In this document: in pieces, positions 44,799 through 54,047 of the stretch
Numbering within the stretch: the stretch's first letter is position 1
Layout: every line of letters begins with the position of its first letter
NCBI RefSeq assembly: GCF_000420625.1
Contig: NZ_ATVH01000017.1
Coordinates: forward strand, 124,001-188,000
Direction of reading: 5' to 3'
DNA length: 64,000 bases
Source of the DNA: Fodinicurvata sediminis DSM 21159
Lineage (GTDB): Bacteria; Pseudomonadota; Alphaproteobacteria; Kiloniellales; DSM-21159
Notes under the pieces: model-generated
Databases searched by the model: none
Told to the model about the DNA's origin: nothing
Seen by the model: only the letters and a program-made list of their open reading frames with translations
Program-made: the position numbers and the translations under genes

Positions 44799-45197
44799 TC
44801 ACCATTCTCCGCGAAAGTGGTCCAGCTTGCGGCGCTCGCGCTTGGTGGGGCGCCCGCTGCCGGGCTCCCGGGCGGGGCCTTCGCCACGGCTGTTGCGGGG
44901 CAGGGGGTGCTGCTCGCTGATGGGATTCAGGTCTTCGTAGCTTTCCTGGGCCTCGCTGGCGGGGCCGCGTCGGGTTGGCAGTGACACCACCTTGATCACA
45001 CGCACATAGGGGCCGCGGGAAAAGGTCAGGACATCGCCAATGCGCAGCCTGTGATTGGCTTTGCGCACCACCGTGCCGCCGATACGGATCTCGCCGGCCT
45101 CGCAGGCGCGGGTGGCCAGTGCGCGGCTCTTGTAGAAGCGCGCAAAGAAAAGCCACTTGTCCAGGCGCAGGAAGGCCTCGGTTTGTTCTTCGCTCAT
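44799..45197 (-). CDS. S4-domain RNA-binding protein (Hsp15-like)
   Basis: A 132-residue protein. An N-terminal S4 domain (about 10-65) is clear: LRLDKWLFFARFYKSRALATRACEAGEIRIGGTVVRKANHRLRIGDVL. The C-terminal half is basic and disordered. Hsp15 binds stalled 50S subunits that carry a nascent chain. In alphaproteobacteria this gene commonly follows the SUV3-like helicase, as here with a four-base gap, so both probably act on RNA or ribosomes. Confidence 0.9.
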   Translation of the reverse strand: MSEEQTEAFLRLDKWLFFARFYKSRALATRACEAGEIRIGGTVVRKANHRLRIGDVLTFSRGPYVRVIKVVSLPTRRGPASEAQESYEDLNPISEQHPLPRNSRGEGPAREPGSGRPTKRERRKLDHFRGEW

Positions 45198-45201
45198 GGC
45201 C

Positions 45202-47739
45202 TCAGCCGCGTTTCATCTGCTTCAGGACGGCGAAGGGAGAATGCGGGGCTGCATCGGGTGTCTTCTGGTGCCCGGTCTTGGCTTTGCCAGGCTTGGTGTT
45301 TCCGGATCTGGGCTTCCTGCCTTCCGGCTTGCCCTTGGCTTTGCGCTGGCGTCGATAGACGGTCTCGCCGTCTTCCTGATGCGGCTGATAGCCATTGCTG
45401 CCCAGAACCAGGCGCAGGGTTTCCGGATCCCCATCCAAGAGGTCGCAGAGCTTCTGATCGGGTTTCAGCACGCCTTCCCGGGTTTGCTGCCGGGCGCGGG
45501 CCATGGCCTGTTCCAGGCTGTCCACACGTACGGCCAGCCTGCGCTTGCCGCGCCCCAGGCTGCGGTAGCCGATGGCCTGGCAAAAGGCAGGATCCTGGGC
45601 GCGTTCGTCGTAAAGCAGGCGTGTGCTGCTGTCGGGAACGGCTGTGAAGGCATGCGCGTGGAAAACGCACCAGAGCAGGGCCCGCAGACGTTGGCTGCGT
45701 GGCTTCAGCAGGGCCGGCAGGAAGAGTGACTGCACCCCCAGGCGCAGGTTCAGGCCGGCCAGCGCCTTGCGGTCCGCCTTGTCCAGTTGCCGCACCTGTT
45801 CGGCGGCGGCAGAGCGCGGCAAGCTGCCCATGGCTTCGGCCACCTGGAAGGCCAGACCGCGGGCCGCCCCCTTCAAGGGGGCTTCCTCGAGTTGGTAGAG
45901 CGGCGCCAGGCCATTGCGCAGGTGGCGGTTCAGCCAGTCAGCCAGGCGCCGCCTTATGCGCTCGCGCGAGGGGCCGTCCAGGAGCTCGCTGTCGAAGGTC
46001 TGGATGCGTGGGGTCAGCGGACTGTCCCCTGGTGCCAGGCGTGCGATGGCGGTGCCGCGCCAGAGCAGCTGGGCCCGGTCATCCAGCTGGAAGGCACCGT
46101 CGTTGTCCTCCTCCAGTTTCGACAGGCGCTGCGGCATGACGCCCTGAAGCGCCTTGCGCGTGGCGGCCAGGATGGCCTGGCTGTCGTCGCGGTCCACCGA
46201 GGCGTCCAGGCGGAAGCGGAAGCCCTCCAGATGGCCGACCTCTTCGCCTTCGACCAAGACCTCGCCGTTGTTGCGCACTGAAGCCAGCAGGTCCTCGCCG
46301 CTCCTAAGCCGGCGCAGCAGGGTGGCCGTGCGTTTGTCCACGAAGCGATTGGTCAGCCGCGCGTGCAGAGCATCGGAGAGTTGATCCTCGATGGCGCGGG
46401 TGCGTTCCTGCCAGCCCTTGGCGTCGGCCAGCCAGTCGCCGCGATGGGTGATGAAGGTCCAGGTGCGCACATGGGCGATGCGGGCGATGAGCGCGTCGAT
46501 ATCGCCGTCGGTCCTCGCGATGCGGTTGATCTGCCGGGCCACCCAGTCCTCGGGAAGCTGGCGGTCGTTCTGGCGCAGGTAACGGAAGATCTGAGCCAGC
46601 AAGCGGACATGGTTGTCGCTGAAGGTCTTGCGGAAGTCGGGCACCTGGCAGACGTCCCACAGTAGCTCGACGCTGGCGCGATCCTGGGCCAGGTCCATAA
46701 GGGAGTCGTCACGCAGCAGGGTTGCCAGGGCTGCCTGGTCGTCGGGCGGGCGTACGCGCATGAGTTCCCTGCGCTCCGGCCGGCGTTCCAGGCTGCGCAG
46801 CAGGGCCTTGGGATGGGTGAAATCCAGCTCGCGGTTGCGCCAATAAAGCGCGTTCAAGGCCGGAAACTGGTGTTCCTCCACGGCCTCGATCAGCTCTTCC
46901 TCCATGGGTGGCTGGTCCGCTGTGGTGCCGAAGGTGCCGTCGTTCATGTGCCGGCCGGCACGTCCGGCGATCTGACCGACCTCGGGTGCGCTCAGCCGGC
47001 GCGGGCGGTGGCCGTCGAACTTCGACAGGCGGGCGAAGGCCACATGATCGAGCCCCAGGTTCAGGCCCATGCCGATGGCATCGGTTGCCACCAGGTAATC
47101 CACCTCGCCGGATTCGAACATCTCCACTTGGGCGTTGCGGGTGCGCGGCGAAAGGGCGCCCAGCACGACCGCGGTGCCGCCGCGCTGTCGGCGCATCATT
47201 TCGGCCAGGGCATAGACCTCGGATACCGAGAAGGTGACCACGGCCGACCGCGGTGGCAGACGGTTCAGTTTCTTCTGGCCGGCATAGGACAGTTTAGAAA
47301 AGCGCGGGCGCGAGACGATCTCCAGATTGCGGATCAGGCCGTGCAGCAGCGGGCGTATGGTCTCGCTGCCCAGCAGCAAGGTTTCCTGCGTGCCGCGGGC
47401 GTGCAGCAGGCGGTCGGTGAAGATGTGCCCGCGCTCGGGATCGGCGGCCAGCTGGATCTCGTCCACGGCCAGGAAGTCCACTGGCCGGGTCACCGGCATG
47501 GACTCCACCGTACAGATGAAATAGCGCGCGGTGTCCGGGATGATCTTCTCTTCGCCGGTGATCAGCGCCACCTGGCGCTCGCCTCGGGCCTTGACCACGC
47601 GGTCATAGTTCTCGCGCGCCAGCAGACGCAGCGGAAAACCGATCATGCCGCTGGAATGCGCCAGCATGCGCTCGATGGCAAAGAAGGTCTTGCCCGTGTT
47701 GGTCGGCCCCAGGACCGCGACGACCCGATCTGAACTCAT
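45202..47739 (-). CDS. SUV3-like DEIQ-box RNA helicase
   Basis: An 845-residue helicase from the ATG at 47739; an ATG three codons upstream is possible. Walker A GPTNTGKTFFAIERM (11-18 core), motif II DEIQ (93-96), and motif VI QIAGRAGRH place it in the SUV3/YxiN-type superfamily 2, the mitochondrial degradosome helicase group. The tail (about 800-845) is very basic and disordered (KGKPEGRKPRSGNTKPGKAKTGHQK), fitting RNA binding. It pairs with the S4 gene downstream. The start of the frame continues another 89 codons without a plausible coding signal. Confidence 0.92.
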   Translation of the reverse strand: MSSDRVVAVLGPTNTGKTFFAIERMLAHSSGMIGFPLRLLARENYDRVVKARGERQVALITGEEKIIPDTARYFICTVESMPVTRPVDFLAVDEIQLAADPERGHIFTDRLLHARGTQETLLLGSETIRPLLHGLIRNLEIVSRPRFSKLSYAGQKKLNRLPPRSAVVTFSVSEVYALAEMMRRQRGGTAVVLGALSPRTRNAQVEMFESGEVDYLVATDAIGMGLNLGLDHVAFARLSKFDGHRPRRLSAPEVGQIAGRAGRHMNDGTFGTTADQPPMEEELIEAVEEHQFPALNALYWRNRELDFTHPKALLRSLERRPERRELMRVRPPDDQAALATLLRDDSLMDLAQDRASVELLWDVCQVPDFRKTFSDNHVRLLAQIFRYLRQNDRQLPEDWVARQINRIARTDGDIDALIARIAHVRTWTFITHRGDWLADAKGWQERTRAIEDQLSDALHARLTNRFVDKRTATLLRRLRSGEDLLASVRNNGEVLVEGEEVGHLEGFRFRLDASVDRDDSQAILAATRKALQGVMPQRLSKLEEDNDGAFQLDDRAQLLWRGTAIARLAPGDSPLTPRIQTFDSELLDGPSRERIRRRLADWLNRHLRNGLAPLYQLEEAPLKGAARGLAFQVAEAMGSLPRSAAAEQVRQLDKADRKALAGLNLRLGVQSLFLPALLKPRSQRLRALLWCVFHAHAFTAVPDSSTRLLYDERAQDPAFCQAIGYRSLGRGKRRLAVRVDSLEQAMARARQQTREGVLKPDQKLCDLLDGDPETLRLVLGSNGYQPHQEDGETVYRRQRKAKGKPEGRKPRSGNTKPGKAKTGHQKTPDAAPHSPFAVLKQMKRG

Positions 47740-48226
47740 AGTTACCATCCTACAGAAATCGGGCTGCCGGGGCCAAGGTGCAACAGCTGGGCGAAAGCAA
47801 TAACAGGCTTCCACCGGTTGATAGGGGGCATTTCTGTCGGGCTGTCTGTCTTTCCGGTATGCGGCCCCAGCGATTCGTGGAAGTTTCAGGGCAGGCCTCC
47901 GGGGGCGCTCCGGCTGCAGGCCGGAAATCGCGACTATTGTCGCGTAGGCTTCAATTCCAAGTCTCGACAAACCCCGGATGGACTCTCGAGCGTAAAAAGA
48001 AGCCACTGTTGGTGCCGTTCCGTCATGGGATGTCGCCGGGTCCGGCCTGCCTTCCTCAAGCTATCATGCGCAGGCATTGCAGCAAGGGGGTGCAATCTCT
48101 CTTCCACTCTTGCACCGAGGTGGTTCGGTACTCATATCTTGCCGCAGATCACGAGCGATCGCGCCTGAGTCCTCGGGCGGCGGTCCGAACACCACCCGAG
48201 ACAAAGTGAAGAAGAACAGTAAAGCC
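47740..48226. other. 487-bp intergenic region upstream of htpG and the helicase
   Basis: No gene is supported here. It must hold the divergent promoters of the helicase (minus) and htpG (plus). The one clear structure is an inverted repeat, GGTGCAA (48089-48095) and TTGCACC (48110-48116), 14-base loop, 111 bases before the htpG start. I found neither a convincing sigma-32 promoter nor a CIRCE element by eye. Confidence 0.5.
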
Positions 48227-50110
48227 ATGAGTGAAACCACCCAGGAAACGCTATCCTTTCAGGCGGAAGTCAGCCGCCTGCTCGATATTGTCGCCAACGC
48301 GCTCTATTCCAACCGCGAGATCTTCCTGCGCGAGCTGATTTCCAATGCCTCGGATGCCTGTGACAAGCTGCGCTATGCAGCGCTGACCGAACCCGCATTA
48401 CTGGAAAGCGATTCCGAGCTGCGGGTCGAGCTGTCGGTGGACAAGGACAAGGGCCAGTTGACCATTGCCGACAACGGCATCGGCATGAATCGGGAAGACC
48501 TGGTGGAGAACCTGGGTACCATCGCCAAGTCCGGCACCTCGGCCTTCCTGGACAAGCTGGGCGAAAAGCGCGGTGAAGTGGATCTGATCGGTCAGTTCGG
48601 CGTCGGGTTCTATTCCGCCTTCATGGTGGCGCAGCATGTTTCCGTCGAGACCCGCAGGGCCGGTGAGGAGAGTGGCTGGCACTGGGAGTCCGACGGCCAT
48701 GGCAGCTTCACCATCGGCGAGAGCGAGACGGCACCGGCCCGGGGCACGCGCATTACCATCACATTGAAGGAGGATGCGCAGGAGTTTCTGGAAGAGGCCA
48801 GCCTGCGCCGGATCGTGCAGACCTATTCCGATCATATCGCCTTTCCGGTGGTGCTGAAGCATGCAGGCGAAACGGAGGACGAACGCCTGAACAGTGCGGG
48901 TGCACTTTGGCTGCGCCCGAAGAGCGAGATTTCGGACGAGCAGTACAAGGAGTTCTACAAGCACGTTGCCCACGCGCTGGACGAGCCCTGGACCTGGTTG
49001 CACTTCCGGGTCGAGGGCATGATGGAATACACGGGCCTGCTGTTCATTCCCACGCAGCGGCCCTATGACCTGTTCGACCCGCAGCGCAAGCATGGGGTGA
49101 AGCTCTACGTGAAGCGCGTCTTCATCACCGACGACTGCGAGACCCTGCTGCCGGCATACCTGCGCTTCCTGCGCGGCATCATCGATTCCGAGGATCTGCC
49201 GCTCAACATCAGCCGCGAGATGCTTCAGCACAATCCCATGATCGCGAAGATCAAGTCTGCGCTGGTGAAGCGCGTTCTGGGCGAACTGGAGACCAAGGCC
49301 GAGAAGGAGCCTGAGAATTACACGACCTTCTGGGAAACCTTCGGTCCCGTTTTGAAGGAAGGTCTCTATGAGGATCGCGACCAGAGCGAACCCCTGCTGA
49401 AGCTGGCGCGCTTCCGCTCCACTCGCCGCGAGGGTTGGGTTTCTCTTGAAGAGTACGTGAGCGGCATGAAGCCGGGGCAGAACGAAATCTATTTCATGAC
49501 CGGCGAGGACCTGGACGTCCTGAAGAAAAGCCCGCAACTCGAGGGCTTCTATGACAAGGATGTCGAGGTCCTGTTGCTGACCGATCCCATCGACGAGTTC
49601 TGGGTGCCGGCTGTCGGAAACTACCAGGACAAGGAGTTCAAGTCGGTCACGCGAGCCGGGGCCGACCTGGACAACATCGCTGGCGAGTCCAGTGATGATT
49701 CAAAGGATGGCGAAGAGAAGGCCGAGGAGGGCAATGCCGATGCACTGGTGACCTTCCTGAAGGAGAACCTTTCCGGAAAGGTCAAGGATGTGCGCGCCTC
49801 AAAGCGCCTGACCAGCAGCCCGGTCTGCCTGTCGGCCGACAGCGGTGACCTGGACCTGCACCTGGAGCGCATGCTGAAGCAGCATGGACAGCTGAACCAG
49901 GAGGCCTCGCGCATCCTTGAGGTCAACCCCAACCACCCGCTGGTGCGCAAGCTGTCCGACAAGCTCAGCAACGGCGCCGAGGCCAGCGAGATGGCGGGCA
50001 TGGGCGAACTGCTCCTGGACCAGGCGCGCATCCTGGACGGCGACCTGCCGCTCGATCCCTCGAACTTCTCCAAGCGCCTGTCCGAACTGGTTCAGCGCAG
50101 TCTGGGTTGA
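48227..50110 (+). CDS. htpG: Molecular chaperone HtpG (Hsp90)
   Basis: A 627-residue chaperone; the ATG at 48227 (MSETTQETLSFQAEV) gives the normal length, although the frame is open upstream. ATP-site motifs are RELISNASDACDKLRY, IADNGIGMNREDL, and GQFGVGFYSAFMVA. The middle and C-terminal dimerisation domains are complete, with an acidic insert at about 530-548 (ESSDDSKDGEEKAEEG). It uses ATP to remodel client proteins. It is monocistronic, convergent with the kinase at 50126. Confidence 0.97.
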   Translation: MSETTQETLSFQAEVSRLLDIVANALYSNREIFLRELISNASDACDKLRYAALTEPALLESDSELRVELSVDKDKGQLTIADNGIGMNREDLVENLGTIAKSGTSAFLDKLGEKRGEVDLIGQFGVGFYSAFMVAQHVSVETRRAGEESGWHWESDGHGSFTIGESETAPARGTRITITLKEDAQEFLEEASLRRIVQTYSDHIAFPVVLKHAGETEDERLNSAGALWLRPKSEISDEQYKEFYKHVAHALDEPWTWLHFRVEGMMEYTGLLFIPTQRPYDLFDPQRKHGVKLYVKRVFITDDCETLLPAYLRFLRGIIDSEDLPLNISREMLQHNPMIAKIKSALVKRVLGELETKAEKEPENYTTFWETFGPVLKEGLYEDRDQSEPLLKLARFRSTRREGWVSLEEYVSGMKPGQNEIYFMTGEDLDVLKKSPQLEGFYDKDVEVLLLTDPIDEFWVPAVGNYQDKEFKSVTRAGADLDNIAGESSDDSKDGEEKAEEGNADALVTFLKENLSGKVKDVRASKRLTSSPVCLSADSGDLDLHLERMLKQHGQLNQEASRILEVNPNHPLVRKLSDKLSNGAEASEMAGMGELLLDQARILDGDLPLDPSNFSKRLSELVQRSLG

Positions 50111-50125
50111 GGAGCAAGATGGTTG

Positions 50126-51838
50126 CTACCCTGAGGATCTGGCTAAGCGTGGTGCCGTATTCTGGCTAGTACTATAATCTAGGCATGAACTGATTCGATC
50201 TGCAGGGAGTCGCAATTCCACAGTTGTTCCCGTGCCAGGCACTGAACGAATTGTGAGAGACCCATTGTGCAGGTTCATGAGGGCTTCTGAAATATTGAGG
50301 CCCAATCCGGTGCCTTTGCTGGTATTGCTCAGGTAGGCATCCTTGGCCTGACCAAAAGGCTCCAGCGCTTTCCGGACATCCTCATCGCTCATCCCTATGC
50401 CTTGGTCTGAGATCAAGAGTGAAAGACTGCCATCCACATTCTCCCTAGATTTTATCTGAATGGAAGTTCCAGGATGCGAGAACTTGATGGCATTCGACAG
50501 GATATTGACGACAACCTGGGTTAAGGCCCGGATATCGACGTGTATTAGGTAATCTTCCGTGGGCATCTCTATCGAGATGGACTTCTGCCCAGCCAAACGC
50601 TTTACCAGGACCAGGCTTTGCTCAAGCAGGTCTGAGAGTTCTATTTCACTCTCGTGCAATTCATAACGTTGGGCTTCTATTTTAGACATGTCCAGGATGT
50701 CATTGATCAGCCCAAGAAGATAATTGCCGCTTGCATGAATGTCTTGTGCATAGCCTTGAATTTGTTCGACAGGTAGTGATCGTGAATATTCTTGGCGAAT
50801 CAGGTCTGAAAAGCCGATTATTGCGTTCAATGGCGTGCGCAACTCATGGCTCATCATGGCCAGGAACTCGGATTTACTTTTGCTAAGTGCCTCCGCTGAG
50901 TTTCGTGCTTCTCTCAGTTCTTTGGTCTGCGACTCAAGCCAATTGTGATACTCATGGAACAATTGAGCGCGCTTGTAGGCGCGCTGTATGATAATCCCAA
51001 AAACCAGCATCATGATGAGTGCTTCAAGAAGCAGAGGTATATAGAGCTGCTTAAGAATGGCGTTTGCAGGTTTTGCAGATTCCCAGTTCAGGATGCCTAG
51101 TATGTTTCCCTCAACAGACCTCAGGGGCAACTGAGACCCACTTGCTTGTGCACTATCGAGGGAGAGGTGCATATCCTTCAAAAGAAATGGATAATCGATT
51201 GTGGATAGCAAATCCTGGTCAAATGTCTGGAAGAATATAAGGACCACTGGAGCGCCATCATCACGGGGCAGCGGACGTGTACCTTCCCAGTTAACCACAG
51301 AAGCGGCGGCCAGATGAAGACCTTCCTTGTCACGGAAAAAGCCAGTGACTGCTTTGGAGTCCTCGCTTCCTCTTCCTACAGCCTGCGCGCGGGCAGCGAT
51401 AACCAACTTATTCACGGGTTCTGGAAGATGTTCAGGCACAGCTAGAGCATCAGACTCCGTGTGGTGGATGATGCGGTTATTGGCTCCTACTGCGAGAGAG
51501 CCATCCATGCCAAGCCCGTCAACCACCCATTGGCCTACATTGTCATCAGCCCATTTTGGATCATAGCTTGAGACAAGGTTTTCAACTGTAGCGTCCCAAT
51601 AGGCATAATCTTCCACAAAATCGCTGAGCTTTTCGCGTTGTTCAGAGATGGTGGACGAAACAATCTGCAGTGCTGTTTGTTCGGCAACCCTGTTTTGCTC
51701 TTGAACGGTATTGTAGATAAGTGCGGCTGCTACCACGAGGAAGACAGCAACGAGAACGAAGATTGGGAACAGTTGGGCACGTACGGTGATCAGCCCAAAA
51801 TTGTAAGCCCTTCTTCTCGCTTCTGTAGTATCTACCAT
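50126..51838 (-). CDS. CHASE4-type membrane sensor histidine kinase, copy A
   Basis: A 570-residue protein. Two membrane helices (about 18-42 and 266-286) flank a periplasmic CHASE4-like domain (YAYWDATVENLVSSYDPKWADDN, VGANNRIIHH). HisKA follows, with its His in MSHELRTPLNAIIGFSDLIRQEY, then HATPase_c (NILSNAIKFSHPGT, DQGIGMSDE, GTGLGLNISEAL). It is a clear paralogue of the kinase at 52157-53830 in every domain. Its DNA is visibly richer in A/T than that paralogue and most of the window, suggesting separate arrival. No response regulator is adjacent. Confidence 0.9.
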   Translation of the reverse strand: MVDTTEARRRAYNFGLITVRAQLFPIFVLVAVFLVVAAALIYNTVQEQNRVAEQTALQIVSSTISEQREKLSDFVEDYAYWDATVENLVSSYDPKWADDNVGQWVVDGLGMDGSLAVGANNRIIHHTESDALAVPEHLPEPVNKLVIAARAQAVGRGSEDSKAVTGFFRDKEGLHLAAASVVNWEGTRPLPRDDGAPVVLIFFQTFDQDLLSTIDYPFLLKDMHLSLDSAQASGSQLPLRSVEGNILGILNWESAKPANAILKQLYIPLLLEALIMMLVFGIIIQRAYKRAQLFHEYHNWLESQTKELREARNSAEALSKSKSEFLAMMSHELRTPLNAIIGFSDLIRQEYSRSLPVEQIQGYAQDIHASGNYLLGLINDILDMSKIEAQRYELHESEIELSDLLEQSLVLVKRLAGQKSISIEMPTEDYLIHVDIRALTQVVVNILSNAIKFSHPGTSIQIKSRENVDGSLSLLISDQGIGMSDEDVRKALEPFGQAKDAYLSNTSKGTGLGLNISEALMNLHNGSLTIRSVPGTGTTVELRLPADRISSCLDYSTSQNTAPRLARSSG

Positions 51839-52156
51839 CTCAAGTGCCTGAACTCAGCTGTGCAGTGACCGGCTTGCTTGTTCAGGGGTTTTTTGACTTC
51901 TACCTGAAGTGGTTTCCTGGTAAAGGAAATTTGCAGCACGGCTTAGCTCGGAAAGTGACAGCAATATGTTGAGGAAGCGTAAAGATATACCCCGAATATT
52001 TGCTTTCTTGAGCTTCAGTTTTCATGAGCTTTGAGGATAGAATGAGCCTTCCATTCCAGGGGTTTTTACATGCATTCTATTTAAAAGAGAAAGTCTGGCT
52101 TTTTTGATCTGTATCTCAGGGTGGAAAGAGGGAAATAGCGCCCCTGATATAAACCG
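51839..52156. other. 318-bp A/T-rich gap between the two tandem kinases
   Basis: There is no gene. It should contain the promoter of copy A and the end of the copy B transcript. Runs such as GGGGTTTTTTGA (51883-51893 region) and GGCTTTTTTGAT (52098-52108 region) could mark transcript ends, but no strong stem was found. The high A/T content matches copy A. Confidence 0.4.
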
Positions 52157-53830
52157 TTAGGCTTGTTTGGAATAGTTGGCTTGAAGGACCCGTTCTGCTG
52201 GAAACCGCAGGATGACTGTAGTGCCGTGTTCGGGCGCTGATTCGATGTCCAGGGAGCCTTCGTGCAGCTGCATGATGGACTGGCAGATGTTCAGGCCCAG
52301 GCCCGTGCCCTGGATTCCCTGGACATAGGCATCCTCGGTCCGTCCGAAGGCCTCGAGTGCCTTGGCGATGTCCTCCGCTTTCATGCCCTGTCCCTGATCG
52401 CGCACGCGCAGGGTCAGTTTCCCATTGTTTTCCCGGGTATTGCTGATCCAGACACTGGTCTCGGGCCCTGAATACTTCAGTGCATTGGACAGCAGGTTGA
52501 CCAGGACCTGCTTCAAGGCCCTGGGGTCTGCCTGGAGCGTGCAGTCTGTAACCTCGTTGTGGAGCGTTATGTTGCTGCGCTCGGCCATGCTCTGGACCAG
52601 GGAGAGGCTTTCCTCCACCAGTTCGGACAGCTGGATTTCCTCTTCATGGAGTTCGTAGCGTTCGGCCTCGATCTTGGAGAGGTCCAGGATGTCGTTGATC
52701 AGCGAGAGCAGATATTCTCCGCTGGAATTTATGTCCCGTGCATATTCCTGGATGCGCTCGATGGGGAGCGTTTTCACGAACTCCTGACGCAGCAGGTCGG
52801 AAAAGCCCAGGATGGCGTTCAGCGGCGTGCGGAGCTCATGGCTCATGGTGGCCAGGAAGCGGGATTTGCTGCGACTGAGCGCTTCTGCATGCTCCTTGGC
52901 CTGCTTCAATTCCTCGGTCCGTTCCTCCAGAAGGCCGTGATAGTACTCGAACAGCCGGGCACGCCGGTATGCGTGACGCACGAAGAAGGCCGAAAGCACC
53001 AGCATCACAAGTCCGGCGATTGTCAGGGGCAGGACCATCTCACGCAGCATGCCCAGCCCGGGTGACGTGCTGGCCCAGGTCAGGGCGGCAAGGGTCTGTC
53101 CAGAGGCAGTTGTCAGGGGCAGATGCGTGCGGCTGCCTTCGGGCGCTTCCGAAACAAGGCTGAGGCCCTCCAGTTCCAGGTCCGTTGTCAGATCGGTCAG
53201 GAAGGCGTCATCGAAGGTCATGAAGATGACAAGGACGGCATGCTGGTCTTCCTCAAGTGCGTGATCGCGCGCGCCCTCCCAGGTCAGCGGCGCGGCTGCA
53301 ACCAGATGCAGGCCTTTCTCGTCCTTGAAAAAACCTGTGGCCGCTTCAGGCCGCTCACCAGGGTTGCCGACATTGCTGCGGGCCGTGTCCATCAGAGCCT
53401 GGACTTCACCTGGCAGGGCTTCCGGCTCGGCCAGATACTCGGGGTCATATTGATTGACGTGATGCAGAATGCGGTTGTTGCTCCAGGCCACCAGCGCGCC
53501 ATCCATCTGCAGGCCGTCGAGGGCCCATTCACTTATGTATTCCTCTGCCCAGTCCGGGTCGTAGTCCAAAAGGAGGTTCTCGATGCTGTCGTCGTCATAG
53601 GCGCCACTGACCGTATGGTTGGCGATGGTTCTGCGGTGCAGATTCAGGCCCTTCTCGACAATGCGCCGTTCGGACTCCACGGCCAGTTCGTACTGGTGCC
53701 AGGCGGTATCATAGACAAGCGCTGCGGCAAGGCCCAGGAAGCCCAGCACCAGAATCAACACGGGCCACAGCTGGCGTCCCATGGATGGTGGCGTCCCCTT
53801 TTCGCCGGAATGCTTGCGGAGAAAGGTCAC
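52157..53830 (-). CDS. CHASE4-type membrane sensor histidine kinase, copy B
   Basis: A 557-residue protein with the same layout as the kinase at 50126-51838: membrane helix at about 19-40, CHASE4-like sensor (SGAYDDDSIENLLLDYDPDWAEEY, VAWSNNRILHH), second helix at about 263-285, HisKA (His in MSHELRTPLNAILGFSDLLRQEF) and HATPase_c (NLLSNALKYSGPET, DQGQGMKAE, GTGLGLNICQSI). Its composition is typical of the genome. CHASE4 domains sense unknown extracellular signals. No regulator is adjacent; it may feed a distant phosphorelay, like the other orphan kinases here. Confidence 0.9.
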   Translation of the reverse strand: MTFLRKHSGEKGTPPSMGRQLWPVLILVLGFLGLAAALVYDTAWHQYELAVESERRIVEKGLNLHRRTIANHTVSGAYDDDSIENLLLDYDPDWAEEYISEWALDGLQMDGALVAWSNNRILHHVNQYDPEYLAEPEALPGEVQALMDTARSNVGNPGERPEAATGFFKDEKGLHLVAAAPLTWEGARDHALEEDQHAVLVIFMTFDDAFLTDLTTDLELEGLSLVSEAPEGSRTHLPLTTASGQTLAALTWASTSPGLGMLREMVLPLTIAGLVMLVLSAFFVRHAYRRARLFEYYHGLLEERTEELKQAKEHAEALSRSKSRFLATMSHELRTPLNAILGFSDLLRQEFVKTLPIERIQEYARDINSSGEYLLSLINDILDLSKIEAERYELHEEEIQLSELVEESLSLVQSMAERSNITLHNEVTDCTLQADPRALKQVLVNLLSNALKYSGPETSVWISNTRENNGKLTLRVRDQGQGMKAEDIAKALEAFGRTEDAYVQGIQGTGLGLNICQSIMQLHEGSLDIESAPEHGTTVILRFPAERVLQANYSKQA

Positions 53831-54047
53831 GGATGCTTCGCGCTATGTGGTGTTGCGAGAGAGGTGCCGGCACGCACTGAGGGTCTCCTGTAGCCTGCGA
53901 CTCGGAGACTCGAGCCACAGTTCCAGTGAACAACAGCGGCAGGTTTAATCGCAATTGACTCGAAAAATCAACGTAATGCTGCTGTCCATCATTACTACGG
54001 ACAGAGGCTGATCGGCTCAGGCTTTCCCAAGGGGCTTTTGGAGCAGC

